Positions 17,063-26,490 of a stretch of 64,000 bases of DNA are shown here, piece by piece. This DNA comes from Zhihengliuella salsuginis (GTDB lineage Bacteria > Actinomycetota > Actinomycetes > Actinomycetales > Micrococcaceae), in assembly GCF_014651715.1 (NCBI RefSeq), contig NZ_BMXK01000002.1, forward strand, positions 124,001-188,000, written 5' to 3'. The notes beneath the pieces were generated by a model that was not told the origin of the DNA, made no database searches, and saw only the letters and a program-made list of their open reading frames with translations. Position 1 is the stretch's first letter. Each line of letters starts with the position of its first letter. Position numbers and translations under genes: made by a program.

Positions 17063-17737
17063 ATGACCAACTGCCGCATCCACCCGAGCATCCTCTCCGC
17101 CGACTTCGCCAACCTGGAGTCGGAACTGCGCCGCATCCACACGGCCGACGCGGTCCACGTGGACGTGATGGACAACCACTTCGTGCCGAACCTCACGCTG
17201 GGGCTGCCGATCGTGCAGCGGCTGCAGCAGGTTTCCGGCCTGCCGCTGGACGTGCACCTGATGATCGAGGACGTCGACCGGTGGGCGCCGGGGTTCGCCG
17301 AGGCGGGCGCGCAGTCCGTGACCTTCCACGCGGAGGCCTCCAACGCGCCCGTCAAGCTCGCGCGCGACCTGCGCTCCTCCGGGGCGCGCGCCGCGATGGC
17401 GCTGCGGCCGGCCACGCCGATCGAGCCGTACCTCGACATGCTGCCCGAGCTCGACATGGTCCTGATCATGACCGTCGAGCCCGGCTTCGGCGGCCAGTCG
17501 TTCCTGGACATGACGCTGCCGAAGATCCGCCGCACCCGCGCGGCGATCGAGGGCTCCGGGCTGCCGATCGCCCTGCAGGTCGACGGCGGCATCTCCCGCG
17601 ACACGATCCTGCGCGCGGCCGAGGCCGGCGCGGACGTCTTCGTGGCCGGGAGCGCGGTGTACGGGGCCGACGAGCCGAGCGTGGCCATCGACACGTTGCG
17701 CAACGTGGTCACGACGATGCATACTCCTGTGGTCTAA
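17063..17737 (+). CDS. rpe: Ribulose-phosphate 3-epimerase
   Basis: A 224-residue TIM-barrel enzyme of the pentose phosphate pathway that interconverts ribulose 5-phosphate and xylulose 5-phosphate. Metal and catalytic residues lie in [34 protein letters not shown], and [12 protein letters not shown]; the second catalytic Asp is in LQVDGGIS. Full length. It precedes the riboflavin operon, whose substrate ribulose 5-phosphate it handles (ribBA uses it to make dihydroxybutanone phosphate), so the position may be functional. Confidence 0.97.
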   Translation: MTNCRIHPSILSADFANLESELRRIHTADAVHVDVMDNHFVPNLTLGLPIVQRLQQVSGLPLDVHLMIEDVDRWAPGFAEAGAQSVTFHAEASNAPVKLARDLRSSGARAAMALRPATPIEPYLDMLPELDMVLIMTVEPGFGGQSFLDMTLPKIRRTRAAIEGSGLPIALQVDGGISRDTILRAAEAGADVFVAGSAVYGADEPSVAIDTLRNVVTTMHTPVV

Positions 17738-17755
17738 TTCAAAACGTACAACTCA

Positions 17756-17910
17756 ACGTGCTCCGGGGTCGGTGAAAGTCCGAACCGGCGGTGACAGTCC
17801 GCGACCCGGCCGTCTCGAGGCGTCCTCCCCGACGGGAGACGCCGCGGATGGCCGGTTGAACCGGTGAAATTCCGGTACCGACAGTTAAAGTCTGGATGGG
17901 AGAAGCACGT
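17756..17910 (+). promoter_or_regulatory. FMN riboswitch (RFN element)
   Basis: The closing stem P1 is ACGTGCT (17756-17762) with AGCACGT (17904-17910). Conserved RFN blocks are in order: GGTGAAAGTCCG, CCGGCGGTGACAGTCCGCGACCC, CCGGTGAAATTCCGGTACCGACAG and GTCTGGATGGGAGAAG. A variable stem fills 17806-17850. No U-tailed terminator follows, so control of translation is more likely than of transcription; the hexamer TCCTCC (17823-17828) could pair with the downstream GGAGGA (17992-17997), but that is speculative. A possible -10, TCTAAT, overlaps the rpe stop (17733-17738). Confidence 0.95.
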
Positions 17911-18000
17911 ACAGCCACGGCTCGGTCCGGCGCCATCGGTGTCGGAGCCGCCGCCTACCTGTCGTACCCCCGGAGCCGCCGCAGCTTCGAAGGAGGAACG

Positions 18001-18768
18001 ATGGACGCCCTGCGGTGGCTCATAGAAATCTTCAACGCGTACCTGCCCGTCGGCGGAGGCGGCCTGCTGGTCCGAGAGGTCGTCGGCAACGCGTTCGGCC
18101 TGGCCAGCGCCCTCGGCGGCATGCGCCGCAAGATCTGGGCCTGGCCCGTCGGAATCATCGGCAACGCGCTGCTGCTCACGGTCTTCCTGGGCAGCATCTT
18201 CGGCGACGACGGGAGCGCGAACCTGCTCGGCCAGGCCGGACGCCAGGTCATGTTCATCGCCGTCGCGGTCTACGGCTGGCGCCAGTGGCGCGCCGCCCGA
18301 GCCGAGCAGGCCGGGCACGACGACGGCTCCGCCGCCGGCCACGCCGTCACGCCGCGCTGGGCCACCGGTCCGCAGCGGCTCGGCCTCGCGGCCGCGCTGA
18401 TCGTCGGCACCGTCGCGCTCACCCCGGTCTTCACCGCCCTCGGCTCCTACGAACCCGTCTGGGCCGACGCCTGGACGTTCGTCGGCTCGCTGCTGGCGAC
18501 CTACGGCATGGCCAAGGGGTGGGTCGAATTCTGGCTCGTCTGGGTCGCCGTCGACATCGTCGGGGTGCCCCTGCTGTTCTCGGCCGGCTACTACGCCACG
18601 GCCTTCATGTACCTGTTCTACGGCGTGTTCACGCTGGTCGGGTTCTTCGTGTGGTGGCGGGCCAAGGTGCAGGAGAAGCCCCGGGTCGAGACGCGCCTGC
18701 CCGACCCGCGCGTGCAGCAGGCCGGCTCCCGCGAATCCGCGGCAGCTGCGGAGCGGGGGACCGAATGA
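18001..18768 (+). CDS. ribM: Riboflavin transporter of the PnuC/PnuX (RibM) family
   Basis: A 255-residue membrane protein with about six to seven helices and a charged C-terminal tail. The sequence fits the PnuC family (KIWAWPVGIIGNALLL, AVYGWRQW, YGMAKGWVEFWLVWVAVD). PnuC proteins usually carry nicotinamide riboside, but the PnuX/RibM members of actinobacteria carry riboflavin; the FMN riboswitch directly upstream strongly supports riboflavin. The ATG at 18001 follows a near-perfect AAGGAGG. Its stop overlaps ribD by ATGA. Confidence 0.88.
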   Translation: MDALRWLIEIFNAYLPVGGGGLLVREVVGNAFGLASALGGMRRKIWAWPVGIIGNALLLTVFLGSIFGDDGSANLLGQAGRQVMFIAVAVYGWRQWRAARAEQAGHDDGSAAGHAVTPRWATGPQRLGLAAALIVGTVALTPVFTALGSYEPVWADAWTFVGSLLATYGMAKGWVEFWLVWVAVDIVGVPLLFSAGYYATAFMYLFYGVFTLVGFFVWWRAKVQEKPRVETRLPDPRVQQAGSRESAAAAERGTE

Positions 18769-19862
18769 CCGGCAACCACCAGCTCCCCTTCGACCTGAAG
18801 GACATCGGCGGGCGCGCGATCGCGGCCGCCCGGCTCGGCACCCGCGGCGCCAACCCGATCGTGGGCGCCGTCGTCGTCGACGTGGCCGGGCGCCTGCTCG
18901 CCGTCGGCCACCACCGGGGCGCCGGCACCGCGCACGCGGAAGCCGATGCGCTCAACCAGCTCCGGGCCGACCTCGACTCCGGCCGGATCGACGCCTTGCC
19001 CGGCAACGGGCCGGCCGAGTGGACGATGGTCGTCACCCTCGAACCCTGCAACCACAGCGGCCGGACGGGCCCCTGCTCGCACGCGATCCGCGACGCCGGC
19101 ATCGGGACCGTGGTGTACGGCGCCTCCGACACCACGCGGGAGGCCGCGGGAGGCGCCGCGTGGCTCGCCGCCCACGGGTGCCGGGTCATCGCCGGCGAGG
19201 ACATCGACCCCCGGTGGGCCGGGGCCGCGCGGGCCGCGAACCACCGGTGGTTCGCCGCGCGGGCGTCGTCCCGCCCCTTCACCACGCTGCACCTGGCGCA
19301 GACACTCGACGGGCGGATCGCCGCCGCCGACGGCACGAGCCAGTGGATCACCGGTCCCGCGTCGCGGCATCACAGCCACCGGGTGCGTGCCCGCGCCGAC
19401 GCCATCGTGGTCGGGACGGGGACCGTCCTCGCCGACGACCCGCGGCTGACGGCGCGGTTCGCGGACGGGACGGACGCGCCCCGCCAGCCGCTGCGGGTCG
19501 CGATGGGCCACCGCGACGTCCCGGCCGGCGCGGCCATGATCGGCGACGGGCACTTCCACCACGTCCGCACGCGCCATCCGAGCGAGGCGCTCGCGGAGCT
19601 CGGCTCGCTGGGCATCGCCCACGTGATGATCGAGGGCGGGGCGTCCATCGCCAGCGCGTTCCTCGCCGCGGACCTCGTCGACGAGATCTGGCTGTACCAG
19701 GCGCCCCTGATGCTGGGGGCCGGCCGCGCCGCCGTCGTCGACCTGGGCATCGAGTCCCTCGCCGACGCCAAGCGGTTCGAATACGACGACGTCGGCGACG
19801 GTGCGGTCCAGCGGTGCGGCGACGACGTCGTCCTCCACCTCAGCCCGGCCCCTGCGGCCTGA
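18765..19862 (+). CDS. ribD: Riboflavin biosynthesis deaminase/reductase
   Basis: A 365-residue bifunctional enzyme for steps two and three of the pathway. The N-terminal deaminase has the zinc motif HAEADAL (His57, Glu59) and LEPCNHSGRTGPC with both zinc cysteines. The C-terminal reductase (about 170-360) has LAQTLDGRIAA, AIVVGTGTVLADDP and HVMIEGGASIA. Length is normal. It overlaps ribM upstream; ribE follows 61 bases later. Confidence 0.96.
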   Translation: MTGNHQLPFDLKDIGGRAIAAARLGTRGANPIVGAVVVDVAGRLLAVGHHRGAGTAHAEADALNQLRADLDSGRIDALPGNGPAEWTMVVTLEPCNHSGRTGPCSHAIRDAGIGTVVYGASDTTREAAGGAAWLAAHGCRVIAGEDIDPRWAGAARAANHRWFAARASSRPFTTLHLAQTLDGRIAAADGTSQWITGPASRHHSHRVRARADAIVVGTGTVLADDPRLTARFADGTDAPRQPLRVAMGHRDVPAGAAMIGDGHFHHVRTRHPSEALAELGSLGIAHVMIEGGASIASAFLAADLVDEIWLYQAPLMLGAGRAAVVDLGIESLADAKRFEYDDVGDGAVQRCGDDVVLHLSPAPAA

Positions 19863-19923
19863 GCCCTCCGACTCCACACTTCACGCGCCTGTCACCGGGC
19901 CTCTGAACCAGCTAAGGACAACC

Positions 19924-20556
19924 ATGTTTACCGGAATCATCAGCGGCAAGGGCCGCGTCGAATCAGTCGTCGCGCAGCCCGGCACCGGAACCGTCGTGCT
20001 GACCCTCGACGCCCCCGGCCACGTCGAGGACCTGGGGCTCGGCGGGTCGATCTCCGTCAACGGCGTCTGCCTGACCGCGACCGCGATCAACGGCGACTCC
20101 CTGGACCTCGACGTCATCGGCGAGACGCTGGACCTGACCACGACCGGCACCCTCGCCGTCGGCGACGAGGTCAACCTGGAGCGCTGCCTGCCCGCCCACG
20201 GGCGGCTCGACGGCCACATCGTGCAGGGGCACGTCGACGGCGTGGGCCGCCTGCTCGAGCGCGAAGACGAAGGGGAGTGGGAGCGCCTGCGCTACTCGGT
20301 CCCGACCCCTCTGAGTCGCTACGTCGCCCGCAAGGGCTCCATCGCGATCGACGGCGTGTCGCTGACCGTCACGGCCGTGTCCGAGCCGGCCGAGGACGAG
20401 CAGTGGTTCGAGGTCGGCCTCATCCCGATGACCCTGCGCGAGACGGTCCTGGGCGACCGCGCCATCGGGGACCGCGTCAACCTCGAGGTCGACGTCATCG
20501 CCAAGTACGCCGAGCGGCTGACCGCGTTCGCGCGACTGACGGGAGGCGACGCGTGA
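19924..20556 (+). CDS. ribE: Riboflavin synthase alpha chain
   Basis: A 210-residue enzyme that dismutates two molecules of 6,7-dimethyl-8-ribityllumazine to riboflavin. It starts with the invariant MFTGII and consists of two similar lumazine-binding halves, with SVNGVCLTA in the first and [12 protein letters not shown] in the second. AAGGA lies before the ATG. It overlaps ribBA by GTGA. Confidence 0.96.
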   Translation: MFTGIISGKGRVESVVAQPGTGTVVLTLDAPGHVEDLGLGGSISVNGVCLTATAINGDSLDLDVIGETLDLTTTGTLAVGDEVNLERCLPAHGRLDGHIVQGHVDGVGRLLEREDEGEWERLRYSVPTPLSRYVARKGSIAIDGVSLTVTAVSEPAEDEQWFEVGLIPMTLRETVLGDRAIGDRVNLEVDVIAKYAERLTAFARLTGGDA

Positions 20557-21833
20557 GCGGCATCGAACTGGACGGCATCGAGGCGGCCGTCGCGGCGATC
20601 GCCGCCGGGCGGCCCGTGGTCGTCGTCGACGACGCAGACCGGGAGAACGAGGGCGACATCGTCTTCGCGGCCGAATTCGCCACCGCCGAGCTCATGGGCT
20701 GGACGGTCCGCTACAGCTCCGGCGTCGTCTGCGCGCCGCTCGCCGGCGACCGCGCCGACGCGCTGGGCCTGCCGCCCATGGTGGAGGTCAACGAGGACGC
20801 CAAGGGCACCGCCTACACCGTCTCCTGCGACGCGGCCGCGGGCGTGAGCACGGGCATCAGCGGCGCCGACCGCGCCCTGACCGCCCGGCTGCTCGCCGAC
20901 ACGGCGGCCACGGCCGGCGACTTCACCCGCCCGGGGCACCTCTTCCCGCTGCGCGCCGCCGACGGCGGCGTCCTCGCCCGCCGCGGGCACACCGAGGCGT
21001 CCGTGGACCTGTGCCGGCTCGCCGGCCTGCAGCCTGCGGGCGTCATCGCCGAGGTCGTGCACGACGACGGCACGATGATGCGGCTGCCCGCCCTCCGGGA
21101 GTTCGCCGATGCGTGGGGCGTCCCCCTGGTGAGCATCGAGGGCCTGGCCGCCCACCTTGCACGGGCGGGCGCCGTCGTCCCCGAAGCGCCGGAGGCGGCC
21201 CCGCCCGGCGCGCCGGGGGAGGAGGTCGTCTCGGCCGGGCCTGCCGTCGAGGTGCCGACCCCGCATGGGACGTTCACGGTGCGGGTCTGGTCCGACCACG
21301 CCACCGGCGACGAGCACCTCACGCTCTCGCACCCCGGCACCGGCCCGGCCGGCGGGCACGAGCCGCTGGTGCGCCTGCATTCCGAGTGCCTGACCGGGGA
21401 CGTGTTCGGCTCCTACCGCTGCGACTGCGGCGAACAACTGGACACCGCGCTCGGACGGGTCGCGGCCGAGGGAGGAACGGTCGTGTACCTGCGCGGTCAC
21501 GAGGGCCGCGGCATCGGGCTCGCGAACAAGATCCGGGCCTACGCCCTCCAGGACGGCGGCGCCGATACCGTGGAGGCCAACGAGCAGCTGGGGCTCCCCG
21601 TCGACGGGCGCAACTACGACGCGGCTGTCGGCATCCTCTGCTCCCTCGGGCTGACCAGGATCCGCCTGCTGACCAACAACCCGGTCAAGACGAGCTGGCT
21701 GCACCAGGCGGGGATCGACGTCGTCGAGACGGTCCGCGCGCTCATCCCCGCCCGCCCCGAGAACACGCGCTATCTGAAGACCAAGCGCGAGCGGATGGAC
21801 CACAGCTTCGACACGACCACGTTCGACATCTAG
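20553..21833 (+). CDS. ribBA: Bifunctional DHBP synthase / GTP cyclohydrolase II
   Basis: A 426-residue fusion providing both precursors of riboflavin. The N-terminal part (to about 205) is 3,4-dihydroxy-2-butanone 4-phosphate synthase, shown by [15 protein letters not shown] and [17 protein letters not shown] Pro/Ala/Glu linker leads to the GTP cyclohydrolase II domain with the zinc cysteines in [17 protein letters not shown] and the catalytic [10 protein letters not shown]. The start is a GTG with GGAGG before it, inside the ribE stop. Confidence 0.96.
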   Translation: MSGIELDGIEAAVAAIAAGRPVVVVDDADRENEGDIVFAAEFATAELMGWTVRYSSGVVCAPLAGDRADALGLPPMVEVNEDAKGTAYTVSCDAAAGVSTGISGADRALTARLLADTAATAGDFTRPGHLFPLRAADGGVLARRGHTEASVDLCRLAGLQPAGVIAEVVHDDGTMMRLPALREFADAWGVPLVSIEGLAAHLARAGAVVPEAPEAAPPGAPGEEVVSAGPAVEVPTPHGTFTVRVWSDHATGDEHLTLSHPGTGPAGGHEPLVRLHSECLTGDVFGSYRCDCGEQLDTALGRVAAEGGTVVYLRGHEGRGIGLANKIRAYALQDGGADTVEANEQLGLPVDGRNYDAAVGILCSLGLTRIRLLTNNPVKTSWLHQAGIDVVETVRALIPARPENTRYLKTKRERMDHSFDTTTFDI

Positions 21834-21880
21834 CCCGGCCCCGCACGGGCCGCCGGACACCACAGGAGAAGAGGAAGACC

Positions 21881-22354
21881 ATGGCAGGACACGGAGCGCC
21901 GCAGACCGGCGCGGAGGAACTCGCGGCGTCGGCCGGACTCAAGGTCGCGATCATCGCGGCGCGCTGGCACACGCAGATCATGGACGGCCTCGTCGCCGGC
22001 GCGGAGCGCGCCGTCGCCGACGCGTCCGCCGAGGCGACGATCGTGCGGGTGCCGGGCACCTTCGAGCTGCCCGTCGCGGCCGCGCGCCTGGCCCCGCAGT
22101 ACGACGCCGTCGTCGCTCTCGGCGTCGTGATCCGCGGCGGCACGCCGCACTTCGACTACGTCTGCCAGGGGGCCACCGCCGGGCTGACCGATGTCTCCGT
22201 GCGGACCGGCGTCCCCGTCGGTTTCGGCGTGCTCACCTGCGACGACGAGCAGCAGGCCCTGGACCGGGCCGGGCTCCAAGGCTCGAAGGAGGACAAGGGG
22301 TACGAGGCGACCGCGGCGGCGCTGCAGACAGCGGCCGTGCTCGCCGCGAGCTGA
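21881..22354 (+). CDS. ribH: 6,7-dimethyl-8-ribityllumazine synthase
   Basis: A 157-residue enzyme condensing DHBP with the pyrimidine intermediate. [29 protein letters not shown] (with the catalytic His) and [15 protein letters not shown] match the family. Shine-Dalgarno AGGAGAAGAGGA precedes the ATG. It is the last gene of the rib operon; about 120 bases follow before hisE. Confidence 0.96.
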   Translation: MAGHGAPQTGAEELAASAGLKVAIIAARWHTQIMDGLVAGAERAVADASAEATIVRVPGTFELPVAAARLAPQYDAVVALGVVIRGGTPHFDYVCQGATAGLTDVSVRTGVPVGFGVLTCDDEQQALDRAGLQGSKEDKGYEATAAALQTAAVLAAS

Positions 22355-22462
22355 CCGGCCGCCCCGGCCGGCGGACCCGCCGTACCCGGAGCGCGGGGTG
22401 CGGCGGGTCTTGTCGTTCGTCACATACGTCGGCGCGGTGCCCGGGCGTTCGGACGGAACCGT

Positions 22463-22468
22463 TAGGGT
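22463..22468 (+). promoter_or_regulatory. -10 hexamer TAGGGT of hisE
   Basis: TAGGGT lies 6 bases before the GTG start at 22475; leaderless transcription is predicted. Confidence 0.45.
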
Positions 22469-22474
22469 TGAGGG

Positions 22475-22738
22475 GTGAAAACCTTTGACACCCTCTTCGC
22501 CGAACTGGCCGACAAAGCGGAGCAGCGCCCGGAGGGCTCCCGCACTGTGACCGAGCTGGATTCGGGTGTCCACGGCATCGGGAAGAAGATCGTGGAAGAG
22601 GCGGCCGAGGTCTGGATGGCCGCCGAGTACGAATCCGATGCCGAAGCGGCCGAGGAGATCTCGCAGCTGCTCTACCACCTCCAGGTCCTGATGCTGGCCA
22701 AGGGTCTGTCGCTGGAGGACGTGTACAAGCATTTGTAG
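22475..22738 (+). CDS. hisE: Phosphoribosyl-ATP pyrophosphatase
   Basis: An 87-residue all-alpha MazG-like pyrophosphatase, second step of histidine synthesis. [15 protein letters not shown] and [14 protein letters not shown] carry the acidic metal-binding residues. Stand-alone HisE (not fused to HisI) is usual in actinobacteria. The start is GTG without Shine-Dalgarno sequence. It precedes hisG by about 80 bases containing a GC-rich inverted repeat (near 22739-22765). Confidence 0.95.
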   Translation: MKTFDTLFAELADKAEQRPEGSRTVTELDSGVHGIGKKIVEEAAEVWMAAEYESDAEAAEEISQLLYHLQVLMLAKGLSLEDVYKHL

Positions 22739-22819
22739 CCGCCGGCCGGTTTCGGCCCGGCGGCTCGTTGCCTGAAAACATCGTCCGTTCACCAGAGACC
22801 ACACCGAAGGATCTACAAC

Positions 22820-23668
22820 ATGTTGCGAGTAGCAGTCCCCAACAAGGGCGCCCTGTCCGACGCCGCCACCTCCATGCTCACCGAGGCCGGCTACCTCCAG
22901 CGCCGCGACAAGCGCGAGCTGGCGATCGTCGACGCCGAGAACGACATCGAATTCTTCTACCTCCGGCCCCGTGACATCGCCGTCTACGTCGGCCGCGGCA
23001 TCCTCGACGTCGGCATCACCGGGCGCGACCTGTTCCTCGACGCGGAGGTCGACTCCGACGCCGCAGAGGTCCTGCCCCTGGGCCTCGGCGCCTCGACCTT
23101 CCGTTTCGCCGGCCCCGTGGGGCACTTCACCTCCGAGTCGGAGCTCGACGGCAAGCGTATCGCCACCAGCTACGACGGCCTGCTGCGCGGCTACCTCGCC
23201 GACCGCGGGATCGACGCCGAGGTCGTGCGGCTCGACGGTGCCGTCGAGTCCTCGGTGCGCCTCGGTGTGGCGGACGCCATCGCCGACGTCGTCGAGACCG
23301 GCAACACGCTCAAGGCGGCCGGCATGGAGACGTTCGGCGAGCCGATCCTGGCCTCGGAGGCCGTGCTGATCGGACGCGCAGGGGAGAAGCCGGCGGGCAT
23401 CGAGGTGCTCAAGCGCCGCCTGAACAGCGTGCTCGTCGCCAGCCGCTACGTCATGCTCGACTACGACATCACCCGCGACCTCGTCGAGCAGGCCTGCGCC
23501 CTGACGCCGGGGCTCGAGTCCCCGACGGTCTCGCCGCTGCGGGACTCGGACTGGGTGGCCGTGCGGTCCATGGTCAAGAAGAGCCAGACCAACTCGATGA
23601 TGGACGAGCTCTACGATCTGGGCGCACGCGCGATTCTGGTCAGCCAGATCCACGCCTGCCGCATCTAG
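22820..23668 (+). CDS. hisG: ATP phosphoribosyltransferase (long form)
   Basis: A 282-residue first enzyme of histidine synthesis, joining PRPP and ATP. The catalytic part begins [25 protein letters not shown] and the PRPP-binding [14 protein letters not shown] are intact. The C-terminal part from about 210 is the regulatory domain of the long HisG form, so histidine feedback is expected and no HisZ is needed. Followed 13 bases later by hisF. Confidence 0.96.
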   Translation: MLRVAVPNKGALSDAATSMLTEAGYLQRRDKRELAIVDAENDIEFFYLRPRDIAVYVGRGILDVGITGRDLFLDAEVDSDAAEVLPLGLGASTFRFAGPVGHFTSESELDGKRIATSYDGLLRGYLADRGIDAEVVRLDGAVESSVRLGVADAIADVVETGNTLKAAGMETFGEPILASEAVLIGRAGEKPAGIEVLKRRLNSVLVASRYVMLDYDITRDLVEQACALTPGLESPTVSPLRDSDWVAVRSMVKKSQTNSMMDELYDLGARAILVSQIHACRI

Positions 23669-23681
23669 GGGAGAACGAACC

Positions 23682-24452
23682 ATGAGCGTTGCCATCCGAG
23701 TGATCCCGTGCCTCGACGTCGACGCCGGCCGGGTCGTCAAGGGCGTCAACTTCGAGGGCCTGCGCGATGCCGGGGACCCCGTCGAGCTGGCCAAGCGCTA
23801 CAACGCGGCCGGGGCCGACGAACTGACCTTCCTCGACGTCACCGCGTCCTCGAGCGACCGCGAGACGACGTTCGACGTCGTCGGGCAGACCGCCGAGGAG
23901 GTCTTCATCCCGTTGACGGTGGGCGGCGGAGTCCGGACGGCCGACGACGTCGACCGTCTCCTGCGCTCCGGCGCGGACAAGGCCTCGATCAACACGGCGG
24001 CGGTGAACCGGCCCGAGGTAATCAGCGAGATCACGGACCGGTTCGGATCCCAGGTGCTCGTGCTGTCGCTCGATGCCCGCCGCACCGACGATCCGCAGGT
24101 CGAATCCGGCTACGAGGTGACCACGCACGGCGGTCGCACGGGGACGGGGATCGACGCCGTCGCCTGGGCCGCCGAGGCGGCCGGGCGCGGCGTCGGCGAG
24201 ATCCTGCTGAACTCGATCGACGCCGACGGGACCAAGGCGGGGTTCGACCTCGAGATGATCCGCGCCGTGCGCGCCGCGGTCGACGTGCCGCTCATCGCCT
24301 CCGGGGGCGCCGGGGGGCCGGCGCACTTCCCGCCGGCGATCGAGGCCGGCGCGGACGCCGTGCTGGCGGCGTCGATCTTCCACTTCGGTCCGGTCGACAT
24401 GATCGCCCAGGTGAAGCAGGCCATCCGGGAGGCCGGTTTCCCTGTTCGCTGA
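23682..24452 (+). CDS. hisF: Imidazole glycerol phosphate synthase, cyclase subunit
   Basis: A 256-residue TIM-barrel subunit that uses ammonia from HisH to make imidazole glycerol phosphate and AICAR. The catalytic aspartates are in [16 protein letters not shown] and [24 protein letters not shown] binds phosphate. hisH and hisA/priA are not in the window. GGGAGAA precedes the ATG. The next gene begins within or just after its stop. Confidence 0.96.
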   Translation: MSVAIRVIPCLDVDAGRVVKGVNFEGLRDAGDPVELAKRYNAAGADELTFLDVTASSSDRETTFDVVGQTAEEVFIPLTVGGGVRTADDVDRLLRSGADKASINTAAVNRPEVISEITDRFGSQVLVLSLDARRTDDPQVESGYEVTTHGGRTGTGIDAVAWAAEAAGRGVGEILLNSIDADGTKAGFDLEMIRAVRAAVDVPLIASGGAGGPAHFPPAIEAGADAVLAASIFHFGPVDMIAQVKQAIREAGFPVR

Positions 24453-24474
24453 TCCCCGCCTCCTCAACGTCCTC

Positions 24475-25227
24475 ATGGACGCCGGCTGGCCGGCCGTCGA
24501 ACGCGGCGAGATCGCCGGCTGGCGGCTGCGCTTCTCGGGCGGCGTGACGCAGCGGGCGAACTCGGTCCTCCCGGTGCGTGCGCCGGCGGACGTGCCGGGC
24601 GCCATCACGGAGGTCGAGGAGCGGAACTCCGCCCGGTGGATCAACACGGCCTTCCAGATCACGGCGGTCGCCCAGCCGGAGGAGCTGGACGCCCTGCTGG
24701 CCGACCGCGGCTACACCGTGGGCTCGCCGACGCTCGTCCAGATCCTGCACGGCAGCGAGCTCTCGGACGTGGACGTGGTCGCCCACCCGGATTCCGGGAT
24801 CGATGTGGCGGGGGAACCGGACCAGGAGTGGCTCGAGCTGTTCTGGTCGCAGGAGGGACCGGAGGGCCCCGAGGACCGGCGCGTCTCAAAGTTCATTCTG
24901 ACGGGCGTGGACGCGCTCTACTTCTCCCTGCGGGTCGACGGCCGGACCGAGGCCATCGCCCGGCTGGCGCTCGTCACGCAGGAGGACGAGGGCGAGCAGG
25001 GGAGATTCGGCGGCATCTACTGCGTCGTCACCCGGCCCGAGGCGCGCCGCAACGGCTACTCGCGCCGGATCATGCGGGCCGTGCTGCGCACCGCCTCGCT
25101 CGAATCGTTGACCGGGCTGTGGCTGCAGGTGCGCGAGTCGAACACCGCCGCGATCCAGCTCTACAACGAGCTGGGCTTCACCACCGCGTCGTCGTACTAC
25201 TACCGGACCCTGCGCGCCGGGCGCTGA
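24475..25227 (+). CDS. GNAT family N-acetyltransferase
   Basis: A 250-residue protein whose last 90 residues form an acetyl-CoA-binding GNAT domain: GGIYCVVTRPEARRNGYSRRI (motif A) and NTAAIQLYNELGF (motif B). The N-terminal half is an unassigned pseudo-GNAT-like region. The ATG at 24475 has no Shine-Dalgarno sequence. An in-frame CTG at 24442, 9 bases after GGGAGG, would add 11 residues ([10 protein letters not shown]) and overlap hisF, and may be the true start. Substrate unknown; the position after hisF may only reflect co-transcription. Confidence 0.85.
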   Translation: MDAGWPAVERGEIAGWRLRFSGGVTQRANSVLPVRAPADVPGAITEVEERNSARWINTAFQITAVAQPEELDALLADRGYTVGSPTLVQILHGSELSDVDVVAHPDSGIDVAGEPDQEWLELFWSQEGPEGPEDRRVSKFILTGVDALYFSLRVDGRTEAIARLALVTQEDEGEQGRFGGIYCVVTRPEARRNGYSRRIMRAVLRTASLESLTGLWLQVRESNTAAIQLYNELGFTTASSYYYRTLRAGR

Positions 25228-25237
25228 ACGGGCGCGG

Positions 25238-25879
25238 TCAGCGGCTGACGGAGACGTCCGACAGCAGCGCGACGGCGTCGTCGGTCCCCTCGAAGGTGAC
25301 CAGGGCGTGGTCGCGCCGCCCGGAGCCGTGCATCAGCAGTTCCGACGGCTCGCCCGTGATGGCGACGGAGGTGTTGGCCTTCTTGGCGACGTGGCGCTTG
25401 CCGTCGGGCCGGACCAGGATGACGCCGACGTCGACGCCGCGGTACAGCAGCGACGAGACGCGCGTGAGCGCGGACCAGAGCCGTTCGGAGTACTCCCGGT
25501 CCAGCACGCGCGGCGCCCAGCGTTCGTGGGCGCGTCGGATGTCCTCGGTGTGCACGAAGAACTCGGTGAGATTCGCCGCACGTTCCACGCGGCCGATGGC
25601 GAACGGCGAGAAGCTGCCGGGACCGGCGGCGAAGCGTTCGACCAGCCGCTGGTAGCCCGGGATGCTGCGGGCCTCGTCCGCCCATTTGTCGAGCAGGCGC
25701 ATCATCGGCTTCTCCAGCGGTCCTCCGGCGATGCCGGCGGCGAGCGCGTGGTGCTCGCGTAGAACCAGGTGCGCCGCGAGGTGGCGGCATTCCCATCCAT
25801 CGCACAGCGTTTCAGCCGAGGGGCCTGCTGCGAGCAGGGTCTCGGCGAGCATTTCGCGTGACGGTGGAACGAATCTCAT
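25238..25879 (-). CDS. TIGR03085-type DinB-like metal-binding protein
   Basis: A 213-residue member of the mycothiol-dependent maleylpyruvate-isomerase-like four-helix superfamily. The putative metal ligands are in CDGWECRHLAAHLVLRE (His near 53) and NLTEFFVHTEDIRRAH (two further histidines). Members of this family lie next to hisI in related actinobacteria. ATG 25879 is taken as start because homology begins at RFVPPSREML. It is transcribed against hisI. The enzymatic activity is not known. Confidence 0.8.
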   Translation of the reverse strand: MRFVPPSREMLAETLLAAGPSAETLCDGWECRHLAAHLVLREHHALAAGIAGGPLEKPMMRLLDKWADEARSIPGYQRLVERFAAGPGSFSPFAIGRVERAANLTEFFVHTEDIRRAHERWAPRVLDREYSERLWSALTRVSSLLYRGVDVGVILVRPDGKRHVAKKANTSVAITGEPSELLMHGSGRRDHALVTFEGTDDAVALLSDVSVSR

Positions 25880-26053
25880 CAACTCGAAAGTAACACGACC
25901 GGCAGGCCGTGTCCGGGTACGCGGTGCCGTATCTCGTAACGTTTCGACGGACTGCGAGGTGGGACCCCGAAGGACCTCCCGTCGGGGCGTGTCGCGGGTC
26001 GTGTCGACACGACCCGGAGGGTCACCTGGTGGGGCATCGGGCCGCCGGAGCAC

Positions 26054-26059
26054 TAGACT
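26054..26059 (+). promoter_or_regulatory. -10 hexamer TAGACT of hisI
   Basis: TAGACT lies 8 bases before the hisI ATG; it would drive the hisI-trpE operon with at most a two-base leader. Confidence 0.45.
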
Positions 26060-26067
26060 GGCAGGCG

Positions 26068-26487
26068 ATGTCCGCGAACCCTGAAATCCCCGCTGAAAAG
26101 ACCGCCGGCCGCATTGTCGGGAATCTCGATCCCGACCTCGCAGCGCGCCTGAAGAAGGACGGCGACGGCCTCGTCGCCGCCGTCGTGCAGCAGCACGACA
26201 CCCGCGAGGTCCTCATGCTCGGCTGGATGGACGAGGAGGCCCTGCACCGGACTCTGACGACCGGCCGCGTGACCTTCTGGTCCCGATCCCGCGCCGAGTA
26301 CTGGCGCAAGGGCGACACCTCCGGTCACACCCAGACCGTCAAGGGCGTCAGCCTCGACTGCGACGGCGACGCGCTGCTCGTGATGGTCGAGCAGATCGGC
26401 CCGGCCTGCCACACCGGTACCCCCACCTGCTTCACGGGCCGCGAGCTCGAGGCTGTCGTGGGCGACGACGAGCGGGAAGGGGAGTAG
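26068..26487 (+). CDS. hisI: Phosphoribosyl-AMP cyclohydrolase
   Basis: A 139-residue zinc/magnesium enzyme, third step of histidine synthesis. [29 protein letters not shown] and the metal-binding LDCDGDALL and [12 protein letters not shown] are intact. Its gene is three bases from trpE, away from hisE/G/F, giving a mixed histidine-tryptophan operon. Confidence 0.96.
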   Translation: MSANPEIPAEKTAGRIVGNLDPDLAARLKKDGDGLVAAVVQQHDTREVLMLGWMDEEALHRTLTTGRVTFWSRSRAEYWRKGDTSGHTQTVKGVSLDCDGDALLVMVEQIGPACHTGTPTCFTGRELEAVVGDDEREGE

Positions 26488-26490
26488 GGC

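Noticed and set aside
22739-22765. GC-rich inverted repeat between hisE and hisG as a terminator
   Set aside because: The stem is short and has no T-run; hisE and hisG are probably co-transcribed, so it is mentioned only in the hisE entry.
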